From NCBI GenBank assembly GCA_964503335.1, contig CAZCZZ010000031.1:1-42582 (forward strand): a stretch of 42,582 nucleotides of DNA. Direction: 5' to 3'. Each line of letters begins with the position of its first letter. Position 1 is the stretch's first letter. Under the pieces are notes generated by a model. It was not told where the DNA came from and ran no database searches. It saw only the letters and a program-made list of their open reading frames with translations. This document shows positions 23,361-31,485 of this stretch, piece by piece. The DNA comes from CAZCZZ01 sp964503335. GTDB lineage: Bacteria; Verrucomicrobiota; Kiritimatiellia; CAIVKH01. A program made the position numbers and the translations under genes.

Positions 23361-25946
23361 TCAGTGGTCATCCAGTACTTCCCGCACCTTGCGGACGAGG
23401 GTGCCCGGGGTGAAGGGCTTCTCGAGGAAGTTGCGGGAGCGGGTGAGGTCTTCGAGCCCGTGCAGCATGTCTTCCGCGTAGCCCGACATATAGAGGACCT
23501 TCAGTTGGGGCTGGGTCCCCGTGAGCCTCTGGGCGAGGGCTCTTCCGCTGACGTGGGGCATGACCACGTCGGTGAGCAGGAGCTGTACGTCAGGGTGGTC
23601 GGTGAAGAGCGACATGGCTTCGCGGCCGTTACGGGCCGTGAGCACGTGGTAGCCGCTCTCCTCAAGTATGCGTTCCGACAGTTCGCGGACAATCGTCTCG
23701 TCCTCCACGAGTAGAATCGTTTCCCGGCCGCCCTGGACGTCGTCCTGGCCGCTGCCCGGCTCAACGCTCGTTGCGTCGGCGGCGACAGGGAGATAGATGA
23801 CGAACTCGGTTCCGCGCCCTTTGGCGCTTTCGAAGAGAATGGATCCGCCACTCTGCTGGATGATGCCGTAGACAATTGAAAGCCCGAGGCCGGTGCCTTT
23901 GCCGACTTCCTTCGTGGTGAAGAACGGCTCGAAGATGTGGGCCTTCACGTAGTCGTCCATCCCGACACCCGTGTCCGTAATCGTGAAGGTCACATAGTCG
24001 CCCGGCTCGACGGTGAGGTGATCCCGCGTGATGCGATGGGGCACCGTGGTCCGGCTCGTGCGAAGGGTCAGCCTGCCGCCGTCGGGCATTGCATCGCGTG
24101 CGTTGACGGCGAGGTTGATGATGACCTGTTCAATCTGGCCCGGGTCCACGCGGATGACTCCCGCGTCGGGCTGCGTCTCGGTCCGGAGCTCCACGTGTTC
24201 ACCGATAAGCCGCTGGAGCAGCTTCTCCATTTCGATGACGATCGTATTGAGGTTGACGATGCGCGGCTCGAGTACCTGTTTCCTGCTGAAGGCGAGGAGC
24301 TGGCGCGTGAGCGAGTGGGCGCGTTCGGCCGCGCGGCAGATTTCCTTGATCTCGTGGTGAAACGGATGATCCGCGCGCAGTTTGCGCAGGACGATTTCGC
24401 CATAGCCGGTGATGGCGGTGAGCAGGTTGTTGAAGTCGTGCGCGACGCCGCCTGCGAGCCGTCCCACGGCGTCCATCTTCTGCGAGTGCCGGAGGAGGTT
24501 CTCGCTTTGCCGCAACGCCTCGTGCGCGCGCTGGCGCGCGATCGCGCCGCCGAGGCTTCCCGCCACGGCCTTGAGGATCGACTCGTCGCCTTCGTTCCAA
24601 TGGCGCTGCAGGTTCCCGTCGTCGAACCCGAGGAACCCCCAGAACTGGTTGTCGAGCATGATGGGGACGAGGAGGATCTGCCGCATGCCGCGTTCCGGCT
24701 CCGGTTCATCGGTCAGGAAGTCCTGCACGTAACCGCTGATCGGTTTGCCCGTGGCGAGAATCTCGAACCAGCGGGGGAACAGCTCGTCATAGGAGAGCAT
24801 GTCCTCGCGTGTCTCGCGCGCGCCGCGTTCGCCCTTGTGCCAGACAAATCGCTCCGTCATGGAACGGCCGTGCGCATGGGATGCATGCTTGTTTTCAAAG
24901 ATGTAGACGCGTTCGACATCGGCTGCGCTGCCCATGGCGGCAAGCGCGGCGCGGATCGACTCCTCGAAGTCCGGCGTGGCCAGGAGGAGGTGGGTGGCTT
25001 TGGCGACGCCTTGCAGGAGCCGGTCGCGGGCCTGAAGGATCTTGTCCGTGGCGCGGCGCTCGATGGCTGCGCCAAGGCTTCCGGCGAGGGCAAAAAGAAT
25101 CGAACCCTCGGCCGGGCTCCACTTTCTTTCCGAGTGGCAATCGTCGAAGCCGACGAAGCCCCACAGCTCGTTCCGGACGACGATCGGCGCGCAGAAAAGA
25201 GCCTGGATATTCTGTCCTTCCAGCAGGGCCTGCTCCTCGATCGGGAACTCGCGGACGAGGCCTTCGTAGGGTCGGCCGGCCTGCAACAGACGGAGAAGCC
25301 TTCCGAATCCATCGTCGTAGGAGAGATTCTGCAATCGGGCGTTGTTGATCTGTGGCGACACGCCGGTGCGAACCCACTCGTGCCGCTGGCTCATCAGGGG
25401 CAGGCCCGACTCGGGGTGGGGGTGGTTCTGGAAGATATAGGCGCGATCGACGCCGGCGGCTTCGCCGACGAGCGCCAGGCAATGCTCTACCTGCACGTGA
25501 TAGTCGGGCGTTGTCAGCAGCAGCTTCGTGGCTGTCGTTACGGCATCGATCAAGTCATCACGGGAGCGAAGGCTCGCTTCCCAGTTCATGCGCTCGGTGA
25601 TGTCGGTGCACGTCCCCATGAATCCGAGCGGACTGCCATCCTCGGCTATCAAGGGCCTGCCTTCGTCGTGAACCCAGCGGTACTCGCCGGAGGCCGTGAG
25701 GAGCCTGTACTTGGCGTCCACATCCTGCTTCGACTCGAGGGCGACACGAAAGACTTCCTCGCATCGTGAGACATCGTGAGGATGGATGCGCTTCTTCCAT
25801 TCCTCCTGAAGCGCTTCGTGGTCGGAGAGGCCTGTGAATTGTTTCCAAGGCTCGTTGACAAACGTGCGGTTGCCCAGGGAATCGGTTGCCCACATCAGGA
25901 CGGGCGATTGGTCGAAATAGAAGCGGCACGCGTTGAATGAATTCAT
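23361..25946 (-). CDS. hybrid sensor histidine kinase, PAS-GAF-GAF-HisKA-HATPase-receiver
   Basis: About 861 residues. PAS with PAC (about 1-120, WATDSLGNRTFVNEPWKQFT, GFMGTCTDITER). Two GAF domains that are clear duplicates (about 128-297 and 302-472), each starting with a TATKLLLTTPD / KATHLLLATPD type segment. The HisKA H-box follows with H503 in GGVAHDFNNLLT, then HATPase (N-box NLAVNARDAMPDGG, FTTKEVGKGTGLGLS) and a C-terminal receiver (about 742-861; phosphoacceptor D793 in LLLTDVVMP, FLEKPF). No membrane helix is present, so it is cytosolic. The ATG at 25946 is chosen over a TTG at 25964. The signal and partner regulator are unknown. Confidence 0.92.
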   Translation of the reverse strand: MNSFNACRFYFDQSPVLMWATDSLGNRTFVNEPWKQFTGLSDHEALQEEWKKRIHPHDVSRCEEVFRVALESKQDVDAKYRLLTASGEYRWVHDEGRPLIAEDGSPLGFMGTCTDITERMNWEASLRSRDDLIDAVTTATKLLLTTPDYHVQVEHCLALVGEAAGVDRAYIFQNHPHPESGLPLMSQRHEWVRTGVSPQINNARLQNLSYDDGFGRLLRLLQAGRPYEGLVREFPIEEQALLEGQNIQALFCAPIVVRNELWGFVGFDDCHSERKWSPAEGSILFALAGSLGAAIERRATDKILQARDRLLQGVAKATHLLLATPDFEESIRAALAAMGSAADVERVYIFENKHASHAHGRSMTERFVWHKGERGARETREDMLSYDELFPRWFEILATGKPISGYVQDFLTDEPEPERGMRQILLVPIMLDNQFWGFLGFDDGNLQRHWNEGDESILKAVAGSLGGAIARQRAHEALRQSENLLRHSQKMDAVGRLAGGVAHDFNNLLTAITGYGEIVLRKLRADHPFHHEIKEICRAAERAHSLTRQLLAFSRKQVLEPRIVNLNTIVIEMEKLLQRLIGEHVELRTETQPDAGVIRVDPGQIEQVIINLAVNARDAMPDGGRLTLRTSRTTVPHRITRDHLTVEPGDYVTFTITDTGVGMDDYVKAHIFEPFFTTKEVGKGTGLGLSIVYGIIQQSGGSILFESAKGRGTEFVIYLPVAADATSVEPGSGQDDVQGGRETILLVEDETIVRELSERILEESGYHVLTARNGREAMSLFTDHPDVQLLLTDVVMPHVSGRALAQRLTGTQPQLKVLYMSGYAEDMLHGLEDLTRSRNFLEKPFTPGTLVRKVREVLDDH

Positions 25947-26126
25947 GTCAACATCTCGCCCCAAAATCGCAATGCGACAGCATCGAGATTTCCCCCGGGG
26001 CTGGAACCGGACACAGCCCGTAGATTACCCGGAGCGCGGCCCTTGTGAAAGGGAAATGAACCCTTGCGACGCGACAGTGCCGCGCTCGCCGCACGGTTCG
26101 GGGCTACGTCGTGCGGGTTGAACGTT
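25947..26126. other. 180-nt gap between kinase and aquaporin genes
   Basis: No gene is seen. CCGCACG (26089-26095) and CGTGCGG (26110-26116) form a 7-bp stem just after the aquaporin stop on the minus strand; there is no T-run, so a transcript end is only possible. CCCTT-tcac-AAGGG on the minus strand is a small second hairpin. The kinase promoter should be here but is not identifiable. Confidence 0.4.
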
Positions 26127-26795
26127 CTACGTGCGGCGTTCGAGGATGTGGTGGTAGGCAAGGGCTGCGAGGCCGCCACCGATGAGCGGGCCGACCCAGT
26201 ACATCCAGATCGTGCCCGCGTGACCGCCGAGAAGAGCCGGGCCCAGATGACGGGCTGGATTCATGGCTCCGCCGGAAATCGCGCCGCCTGCGAGGATGTC
26301 GAGCGTGACGGTCAGACCGATGAAGAGTCCGCCAACTTTCGGGGCTCGCGGGTCGATGCCAGTTCCGAACACGACGAAGACCAGGAAGAAGGTCAGCACG
26401 ATCTCGGCAAGGATCGCCTGCCCGGCGTCAACACCCGCGCCGGGCAGCGGTGTGCCCCAGCCGATGGCGGACATGACATCCGCAGCGAACAATCGCCCGA
26501 CGATCCACGCCGCAGCGAGGCCGCCGAGGCATTGCGCCACGACGTAGCCTGTCGCGTTCACCGTGTCGATCTTGCGCGCGATGTAGGCGCCGAAGGTCAC
26601 GGCGGGATTCAGGTGACCTCCGCTCACTGCAGCCGTGGCGCTGACCATCACGGCGATCGCAAGGCCATGGGCGAGGGCGATGCCCACCATGCCGAGGTCG
26701 CCTTGCGTGACATGGTTCGAGGCGATGGCCGCGACGCCAATGAAGATGAGCGTGAAGGTTCCGACAAATTCTGCGAAGAAGGCGCGCAGGTTCAT
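26127..26795 (-). CDS. aquaporin (MIP family) with TIP2-like selectivity residues
   Basis: A 222-residue membrane channel with six helices and two half-helices bearing NPA (63-65 and 179-181). Aligned by eye to E. coli AqpZ, the aromatic/arginine filter positions are H43, I167, G176 and R182, unlike the F/H/T/R of AqpZ and matching the H/I/G/R type of plant TIP2 water-and-ammonia channels. Substrate is likely water plus another small neutral solute; ammonia is an inference. The gap to thiol peroxidase upstream is 13 nt, so the two are likely one transcript. Confidence 0.92.
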   Translation of the reverse strand: MNLRAFFAEFVGTFTLIFIGVAAIASNHVTQGDLGMVGIALAHGLAIAVMVSATAAVSGGHLNPAVTFGAYIARKIDTVNATGYVVAQCLGGLAAAWIVGRLFAADVMSAIGWGTPLPGAGVDAGQAILAEIVLTFFLVFVVFGTGIDPRAPKVGGLFIGLTVTLDILAGGAISGGAMNPARHLGPALLGGHAGTIWMYWVGPLIGGGLAALAYHHILERRT

Positions 26796-26808
26796 GGAGG
26801 TGCTGTCC

Positions 26809-27309
26809 CTATTTCACGCTTTTCAGCACGGCGTCGTAGTCCGGTTCCTGCACGATCTCGGGAACCTGCTGCGTATGGATCACGTTGTTGTTCGCATCGA
26901 GCACGACAACTGCCCGGCTGAGAATGCCTGCCAGCGGGCCGTCGACGATGGTCACGCCGTACGCCCTTCCGAAGTCCGGCGACCGGAACACGGAAAGGTT
27001 GTGAATGTTGGCGAGCTTCTCGCTGTCGCAGAACCGCTTCTGGGCGAAGGGAAGGTCCATGGAGATGTTGATCGCCACGGTGTCGCTAAGGGCGGAGACT
27101 TCCTTGTTGAAGCGCACGGCTGAAAGCTGGCAGATGCCCGTGTCCAGGCTGGGGACTATGTTGAGGATCTTCTTCTTGCCGGCATAGTCTGCCAGGCTCT
27201 TCTCGGACAGGTCGCCAGCGACCAATTTGAAGTCGGGGGCTTTCGTTCCCTTGGCGGGGAGGCTCCCGATTGTGTGGATCGCATTGCCCTTCAGCGTAAT
27301 CGTTGCCAT
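26809..27309 (-). CDS. tpx: thiol peroxidase (2-Cys, Tpx)
   Basis: A 166-residue thioredoxin-fold peroxidase that reduces hydrogen and alkyl peroxides using thioredoxin. The peroxidatic cysteine is C60 in PSLDTGIC and the resolving cysteine is C94 in SMDLPFAQKRFC, matching C61 and C95 of E. coli Tpx. Length and N-terminus (MATITLKGN) are typical. It lies upstream of the aquaporin by 13 nt; a shared role in peroxide or osmotic handling is only a guess. GGAGTG precedes the ATG. Confidence 0.96.
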   Translation of the reverse strand: MATITLKGNAIHTIGSLPAKGTKAPDFKLVAGDLSEKSLADYAGKKKILNIVPSLDTGICQLSAVRFNKEVSALSDTVAINISMDLPFAQKRFCDSEKLANIHNLSVFRSPDFGRAYGVTIVDGPLAGILSRAVVVLDANNNVIHTQQVPEIVQEPDYDAVLKSVK

Positions 27310-27446
27310 GTGAACACTCCTTGGATGATGGTTGCGCCGGATGATAACGGGGAGTTTGCGGATTTCAATGCCGCAGGCATGCCGCTTGAAATCCTTTATC
27401 GTTCAATGCTATCGTCCCTGCATTATCACAAGAGGTTTATAAAGGC
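27310..27446. promoter_or_regulatory. 137-nt divergent region between tpx and an exported-protein gene
   Basis: The region must hold both promoters. GGATTTCAA (27360-27368) is the exact reverse complement of TTGAAATCC (27386-27394), with a 17-nt GC-rich spacer, and could be an operator or hairpin. AAGG lies just before the ATG at 27447. No convincing -10 sequence is identified. Confidence 0.45.
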
Positions 27447-28175
27447 ATGAAACTTAGCAGGTTGGTCCTTCTCGCAGTCTTTGTCCTTCTCGCACCGGTG
27501 TCACGCGTCAGTGCGGCGCAAGGCTACAGCCTGATTGTTGCGCCTGATCGTTATTCCGTCATGCAGGTATGCTTCGACATGGTCAATACGGTCCCGGCCG
27601 TCCTCGCTTCGTACCAGGGCCAGGCCGATACACAGGATCCCACCATCTACGTGTGGAACGGGTCCGAGTGGGTTTTCGTCTCACTCAAGGATTACCGCGA
27701 GGTCAATTTCCTCCAGCAGATGCCGTCCCGCATCGTGCTCGTGGGCGATGACCGTACGCTCCCTGCTGTCCTCGTCGAGGCTTCATCGTGGGCTCCGAAG
27801 GTCGATCGCATCACACAGCTCAGCAACGCGGCGCTGGTGAATGACTTCGGTCGCCTGTTTGATTTCAAGTCGCGCGATTGGGCCTGGTTCTCCAAGCGGT
27901 ACAACCTCCAGCTCACCGACGAGAGTGAGCCTCTTCGCAATTCGAGCTGGTACGACCAGCGCGGACCGATCAAGCGTCCGCCGCTCAAGGAAATCATCGG
28001 CGAGACGAGCGGCTCGCTTTCCCAGCCTGCTGTTTACGAAGAACCTGAAATGGTGCAGGAGACCGTCAATCCGTCGATCGTGGTCGTAGATCCTGTCCCC
28101 GCCGAAGCCGTCCCCGAGCAGCCAGCCTATGTCGAAGACGCGCCCGCGCCGGTGACTGACGCTCCTGCTCCGTAA
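27447..28175 (+). CDS. exported protein, unknown function, Pro/Ala/Val/Glu-rich tail
   Basis: A 242-residue protein with a clear signal peptide (LVLLAVFVLLAPVSRVSAAQ, cleavage near 24). A domain of ~150 residues follows (YSLIVAPDRYSVMQVCFDM, PTIYVWNGSEWVFVSLKDY, MPSRIVLVGDDRTLPAVLVE, DFGRLFDFKSRDWAWFSKRY), which I do not recognise. The last ~60 residues are low-complexity Pro/Glu/Val/Ala with repeats such as VDPVPAEAVPEQPAY and DAPAPVTDAPAP. It is followed 7 nt later by a lipoprotein gene, likely an operon. It may be a secreted or periplasmic factor. Confidence 0.75.
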   Translation: MKLSRLVLLAVFVLLAPVSRVSAAQGYSLIVAPDRYSVMQVCFDMVNTVPAVLASYQGQADTQDPTIYVWNGSEWVFVSLKDYREVNFLQQMPSRIVLVGDDRTLPAVLVEASSWAPKVDRITQLSNAALVNDFGRLFDFKSRDWAWFSKRYNLQLTDESEPLRNSSWYDQRGPIKRPPLKEIIGETSGSLSQPAVYEEPEMVQETVNPSIVVVDPVPAEAVPEQPAYVEDAPAPVTDAPAP

Positions 28176-28182
28176 CACCGCA

Positions 28183-28506
28183 ATGCGACGAAACCTGATC
28201 CTCGCGCGATTCCTGTGCGCCGCCTCCCTGATGCTGGCGACGGGTTGTGCAACCGTGTCGGTCGAGGAAGAGCCTTCACGCACCACCCTTATCACCGCAA
28301 GGGCCGGGACTGAAGTGACCCTGCAGTGGGAATCCGAGGAAGGCGTGACGTACACCGTGATGTACGCCGACAAGATGTCCGGTGGTGCGAAATGGGCCCC
28401 GGTGCCCGGACTTGAGAGCATCCGCGGCACAGGTGGAACCTTGACGCACAAGGACACGGTTCCCGAACACATCCAGCGCTACTATCGCCTTAATACTGCG
28501 CGGTAG
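28183..28506 (+). CDS. small lipoprotein with Ig/FN3-like domain
   Basis: A 107-residue protein with a classic lipobox (ASLMLATGC, Cys about 23). A small beta-rich domain follows (EVTLQWESEEGVTYTVMYAD, GAKWAPVPG, IRGTGGTLTHKDTVPEH, RYYRLNTAR). The layout resembles fibronectin-type modules common in PVC secreted proteins, where YTV-(M/Q)YAD and RYYRL recur. It sits downstream of the exported protein, so the pair may work together at the outer membrane. Function is unknown. Confidence 0.72.
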   Translation: MRRNLILARFLCAASLMLATGCATVSVEEEPSRTTLITARAGTEVTLQWESEEGVTYTVMYADKMSGGAKWAPVPGLESIRGTGGTLTHKDTVPEHIQRYYRLNTAR

Positions 28507-28523
28507 CGGCCGCTTTCCGCAGA

Positions 28524-30395
28524 CTATTGCGAAAGAATCAGCGTGCTGTAGGGCGCCATCGCAACGATTCCGCTGTAGGCCATTCCGTTCCATGGCGTGT
28601 TCTGGGCGTTAATCGTTGTGCTGCCGAAGTCGGTGAAGTCCGAGCTGTAGATCTTCTTGTCGCTGTTGAAGCGCACGGTCCACGTTCCGGAGCGGGGCAG
28701 GCCAATACGGTAGTTGTTGGACGTGGTCCACTTCTTGTTCTTGAAGTTGCTGACCACGATCACGTCGTCCCCGGCTCCGCCATTGTGCCAGCGGTGGAAC
28801 GCGATCACCTTGTCCGTGTCGTTCACATGGTGGACGTTCAGGTTCTGGCCACTCAATCCGCGGGTGTTGTTGTTGCCGTTCTTGCGCAGCTTGATGAGGT
28901 CCTTGTACATCAAGCGGATCTTCGCGTAGGTGTTGGTCTTTGACCAATCAAGGGGGTCGTTGTCGGCAAACCATCCGTCTTCGAGGAATTCCTGTCCCTG
29001 GAACATCATCGGAATGCCCGGCGCAGTCAGCACGACGGCGGCCCCCAGGGTCGAACGCTTGCGGGCCCAGAAGCTGCCGGGGTTGCCGGGGTCGATTTCT
29101 GCGGGCACGCGGCTGTTTCCGTTCGCCACGGAATCGTGCGACTCCGTGTAGTGAATACGTTCGTGGACGTTTGCGTTGAACTTCCGCGCGATGGCGTCGC
29201 GCACGGAATACATGTTGCGGGATGAGTCGGACGCACTTTCGATCTGCGGGCGGAGGAGGTCCACCATCGCGCCGTCCCACTGGCTGTCGAAGCCCGCGCC
29301 GCCTGCGCCGGTGGACTTGGTGATCCACTCGTTGACGCGCAGGTCCTCGGCGATGCAAATGACCCAGGGCTGGACCGTGTCCGCCAGGTTGTTCGCGGAC
29401 TGCATCGTGTACCAGCCGTCGGGAATGTCGTTCGCGGGATCGTTGTTATTCCCGTACACGTTGCGGATGAAGGCGGTCGCGTCCCAGCGAAGTCCGTCGA
29501 CGTGGTAGTCCACGAGCCACATCATCGTGTTCTTGCGGATGTAGTCGCGCACCTCGGTCCGGCCGTAATCGGGACGCGCGCCCCACGGCGTGTCGGAGCG
29601 CCAATCCTGGTAGAAGTAGATGCCGCCCTTGTTGTTCTGCTGCCAGCCGTCGAACTGCCAGAGGCTCAGGTCGCTGGGCCCCCAGTGGTTGTGCACGACA
29701 TCGATGATGACGCCGATGTTCCGTGCATGGCAGGCGTTCACGAACGTCTTCAGGCCGTCGGGTCCGCCGTAGGCCGATTCCACGGCATAGGGATCCGACG
29801 GGTTATAGCCCCAGGAATAGTCGCCCGGGAATTCCGCGGGAGGCATGACCTTCACCATGTTCACGCCCAGGTCGGCGAGGTAAGCCAGTTTCTGTGTCGC
29901 GGTCAGGAAGGTGCCGACTCCGGTCGCTGCGCCGTTCAGGTCATTGAACGTGCCGATGTGCATCTCATAGATCACCATGAATTCGGCGCCGGGAAGGGAC
30001 GTGTTGCCATCCGTCCACGGGAAGGCTTCGTGATCGTACACAATGGAATTGCCCGCTGAATTGACGAGTCGCGCCCCGGCCGGGTCTTTCCGGTAGAGCG
30101 TCTGCGCCCCGTTCACGACCACGTACTTGTATTGCGCCCCGTTTGCCACGCCGCTGATGTCGGACGACCAGTATCCGTTGCCCTCGTAGCAAAGAGGATT
30201 CGCCGTCTGGCTCCAGCCGTTGAAGGAGCCCGCCACGGCGACTGAGTTCGCATGCGGTGCCCATACGCGGAAGGTTGTTCCGCCGGTGTAGGGAACCGCG
30301 CCCACGATCATGTTGGTGGTGGGACACGCTGCGTGGACAAGACCCGCAAGGACTGCGGAAAGAAACACCCATCGCGCCGCTGACAAACCGTTCAT
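28524..30395 (-). CDS. secreted GH13 alpha-amylase/branching-type enzyme with CBM48
   Basis: A protein of about 623 residues. The signal peptide (MNGLSAARWVFLSAVLAGLV, cleavage near HAA) shows export. A CBM48-like domain (about 30-120; GTTFRVWAPHANSVAVAGSF) precedes the GH13 barrel. The catalytic triad is visible: nucleophile D305 in VDGLRWDAT, acid E350 in IAEDLR and D421 in YTESHDSV. A beta C-terminal domain ends APYSTLILSQ. The order CBM48-GH13 resembles glycogen branching enzyme, but those are cytosolic, so an extracellular amylase or pullulanase-like role is likelier. The start at 30395 has GGGAGGAAGG just before it; an earlier in-frame ATG lacks a signal peptide. Confidence 0.88.
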   Translation of the reverse strand: MNGLSAARWVFLSAVLAGLVHAACPTTNMIVGAVPYTGGTTFRVWAPHANSVAVAGSFNGWSQTANPLCYEGNGYWSSDISGVANGAQYKYVVVNGAQTLYRKDPAGARLVNSAGNSIVYDHEAFPWTDGNTSLPGAEFMVIYEMHIGTFNDLNGAATGVGTFLTATQKLAYLADLGVNMVKVMPPAEFPGDYSWGYNPSDPYAVESAYGGPDGLKTFVNACHARNIGVIIDVVHNHWGPSDLSLWQFDGWQQNNKGGIYFYQDWRSDTPWGARPDYGRTEVRDYIRKNTMMWLVDYHVDGLRWDATAFIRNVYGNNNDPANDIPDGWYTMQSANNLADTVQPWVICIAEDLRVNEWITKSTGAGGAGFDSQWDGAMVDLLRPQIESASDSSRNMYSVRDAIARKFNANVHERIHYTESHDSVANGNSRVPAEIDPGNPGSFWARKRSTLGAAVVLTAPGIPMMFQGQEFLEDGWFADNDPLDWSKTNTYAKIRLMYKDLIKLRKNGNNNTRGLSGQNLNVHHVNDTDKVIAFHRWHNGGAGDDVIVVSNFKNKKWTTSNNYRIGLPRSGTWTVRFNSDKKIYSSDFTDFGSTTINAQNTPWNGMAYSGIVAMAPYSTLILSQ

Positions 30396-30578
30396 GCCTT
30401 CCTCCCTGTTAGAACCTGAGCACCTCGAACGGAACAAATCAGACAAGTAACAAATACGTACCCGCGCAGATTTCGATGTTTAGAAAAAAGTTTCAGCCGC
30501 CGCACTTGTTGTCGCAAAGCGATCGCGTGATGCGCTTGCGCGGCCGTGACAAGGCTGGTTTCGGGAGGTGCGACAGCG
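30396..30578. other. 183-nt gap upstream of the GH13 gene
   Basis: No gene is supported here. It contains an A/T-rich stretch (about 30430-30500, including a run of A on the plus strand near 30483) that probably contains the GH13 promoter read leftward. No clear hexamers are seen. The gap lies just after the stop of the phosphatase-fold gene on the same strand. Confidence 0.35.
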
Positions 30579-31484
30579 CTACTTCGCTGCAAAGACGGCG
30601 ACGAGTGGGCGGTGATCCGACGCGTCGTGGAGGAGTGGGTGCCGAACTGCGCGCGACTTCGCTGCGATGCACCGTCGAAGCATGGCGGGACTCGCGAGCA
30701 GGTAGTCAACCCGCTCGTAGGCGTCCTGCGCCTTCACGTAGCGGGACCACACATCGCCCATGGGGTCTGCGGGACGCAGGTCGGTGACGCCGGAAGCCAG
30801 GATTTCCCTGACGGCTGACGAATCGACCGTGTCGCCAAGGTCCCCCGCGACCAGGAGGTTCAACTGCTTGTCCGATGCGATGGCGTTGCGGATATGCTTC
30901 GCGAGGAGGCGCGCTTCATTGCGTCGCATCTCCGTTTGCCCGTTTGGATCGAACACCTTGGACTTGAGGTGTGCGGTCATGAGGCGGAACCGGCAGCCGG
31001 GCTCCGGCTCGATATCCACGCTGAGAAACCCGCGCAGAACCGGCAATCGCTGTGCCCCTATGGCGTAAACTTCATTCGTGATCGGCTGCTTCGATACGAT
31101 CGGGAATCGGGAATACACCGCGAGGTTTCCGGTATCCGGCACCGGTCCGGGCACGTAGTCGGCGTGCGTGTAATCCAGACCGGCCTGACGCAGTTTCCGG
31201 CGCAATTCCTCGAAGTAGAGGGGAGACCCGATTTCCTGTACGGCCAGGACGTCTGGCTTCTCGGCGGCGATGATGGTGACGATCGCCGCGACCTCATCCG
31301 CCGGTTTGGGATCGTTCTTCTGTCCGTCGCCATCCCGGTCGTCGAGACCATAGCGCATGACGTTGTACGTCATCACGGTGAACTCGCCGCGGGACGTGGC
31401 GTCACGGCAGCCCGGCGCAGCGATGTGTATCGCGCAAACAAACCCCGCCGCGGCAGCCCTAAGCCAGGACCTGCTGGAAGGCAC
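30579..31484 (-). CDS. endonuclease/exonuclease/phosphatase family protein, exported
   Basis: About 301 residues of the EEP fold. Motifs MTYNVMRYG, LAVQEIGSPLYF (metal-binding E), LMTAHLKSK, LLVAGDLGD and C-terminal DASDHRPLVAVF (catalytic SDH) are present. The start is GTG 31484, 1 nt after the stop of the TPR gene (TAGcGTG); the N-terminal RAAAAGFVCAIHIAAPGC looks like a signal or weak lipobox. The frame stays open further upstream, but only inside the TPR gene, and that part is Ser/Arg/Thr-rich shadow sequence. Substrate is unknown: it may be nucleic acid, lipid or inositol phosphate. Confidence 0.82.
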   Translation of the reverse strand: MPSSRSWLRAAAAGFVCAIHIAAPGCRDATSRGEFTVMTYNVMRYGLDDRDGDGQKNDPKPADEVAAIVTIIAAEKPDVLAVQEIGSPLYFEELRRKLRQAGLDYTHADYVPGPVPDTGNLAVYSRFPIVSKQPITNEVYAIGAQRLPVLRGFLSVDIEPEPGCRFRLMTAHLKSKVFDPNGQTEMRRNEARLLAKHIRNAIASDKQLNLLVAGDLGDTVDSSAVREILASGVTDLRPADPMGDVWSRYVKAQDAYERVDYLLASPAMLRRCIAAKSRAVRHPLLHDASDHRPLVAVFAAK

Positions 31485-31485
31485 G

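Noticed and set aside
23937..25769. Long plus-strand frame opposite the histidine kinase
   Set aside because: It is a shadow of the kinase; its protein has no domain signal and a skewed composition.
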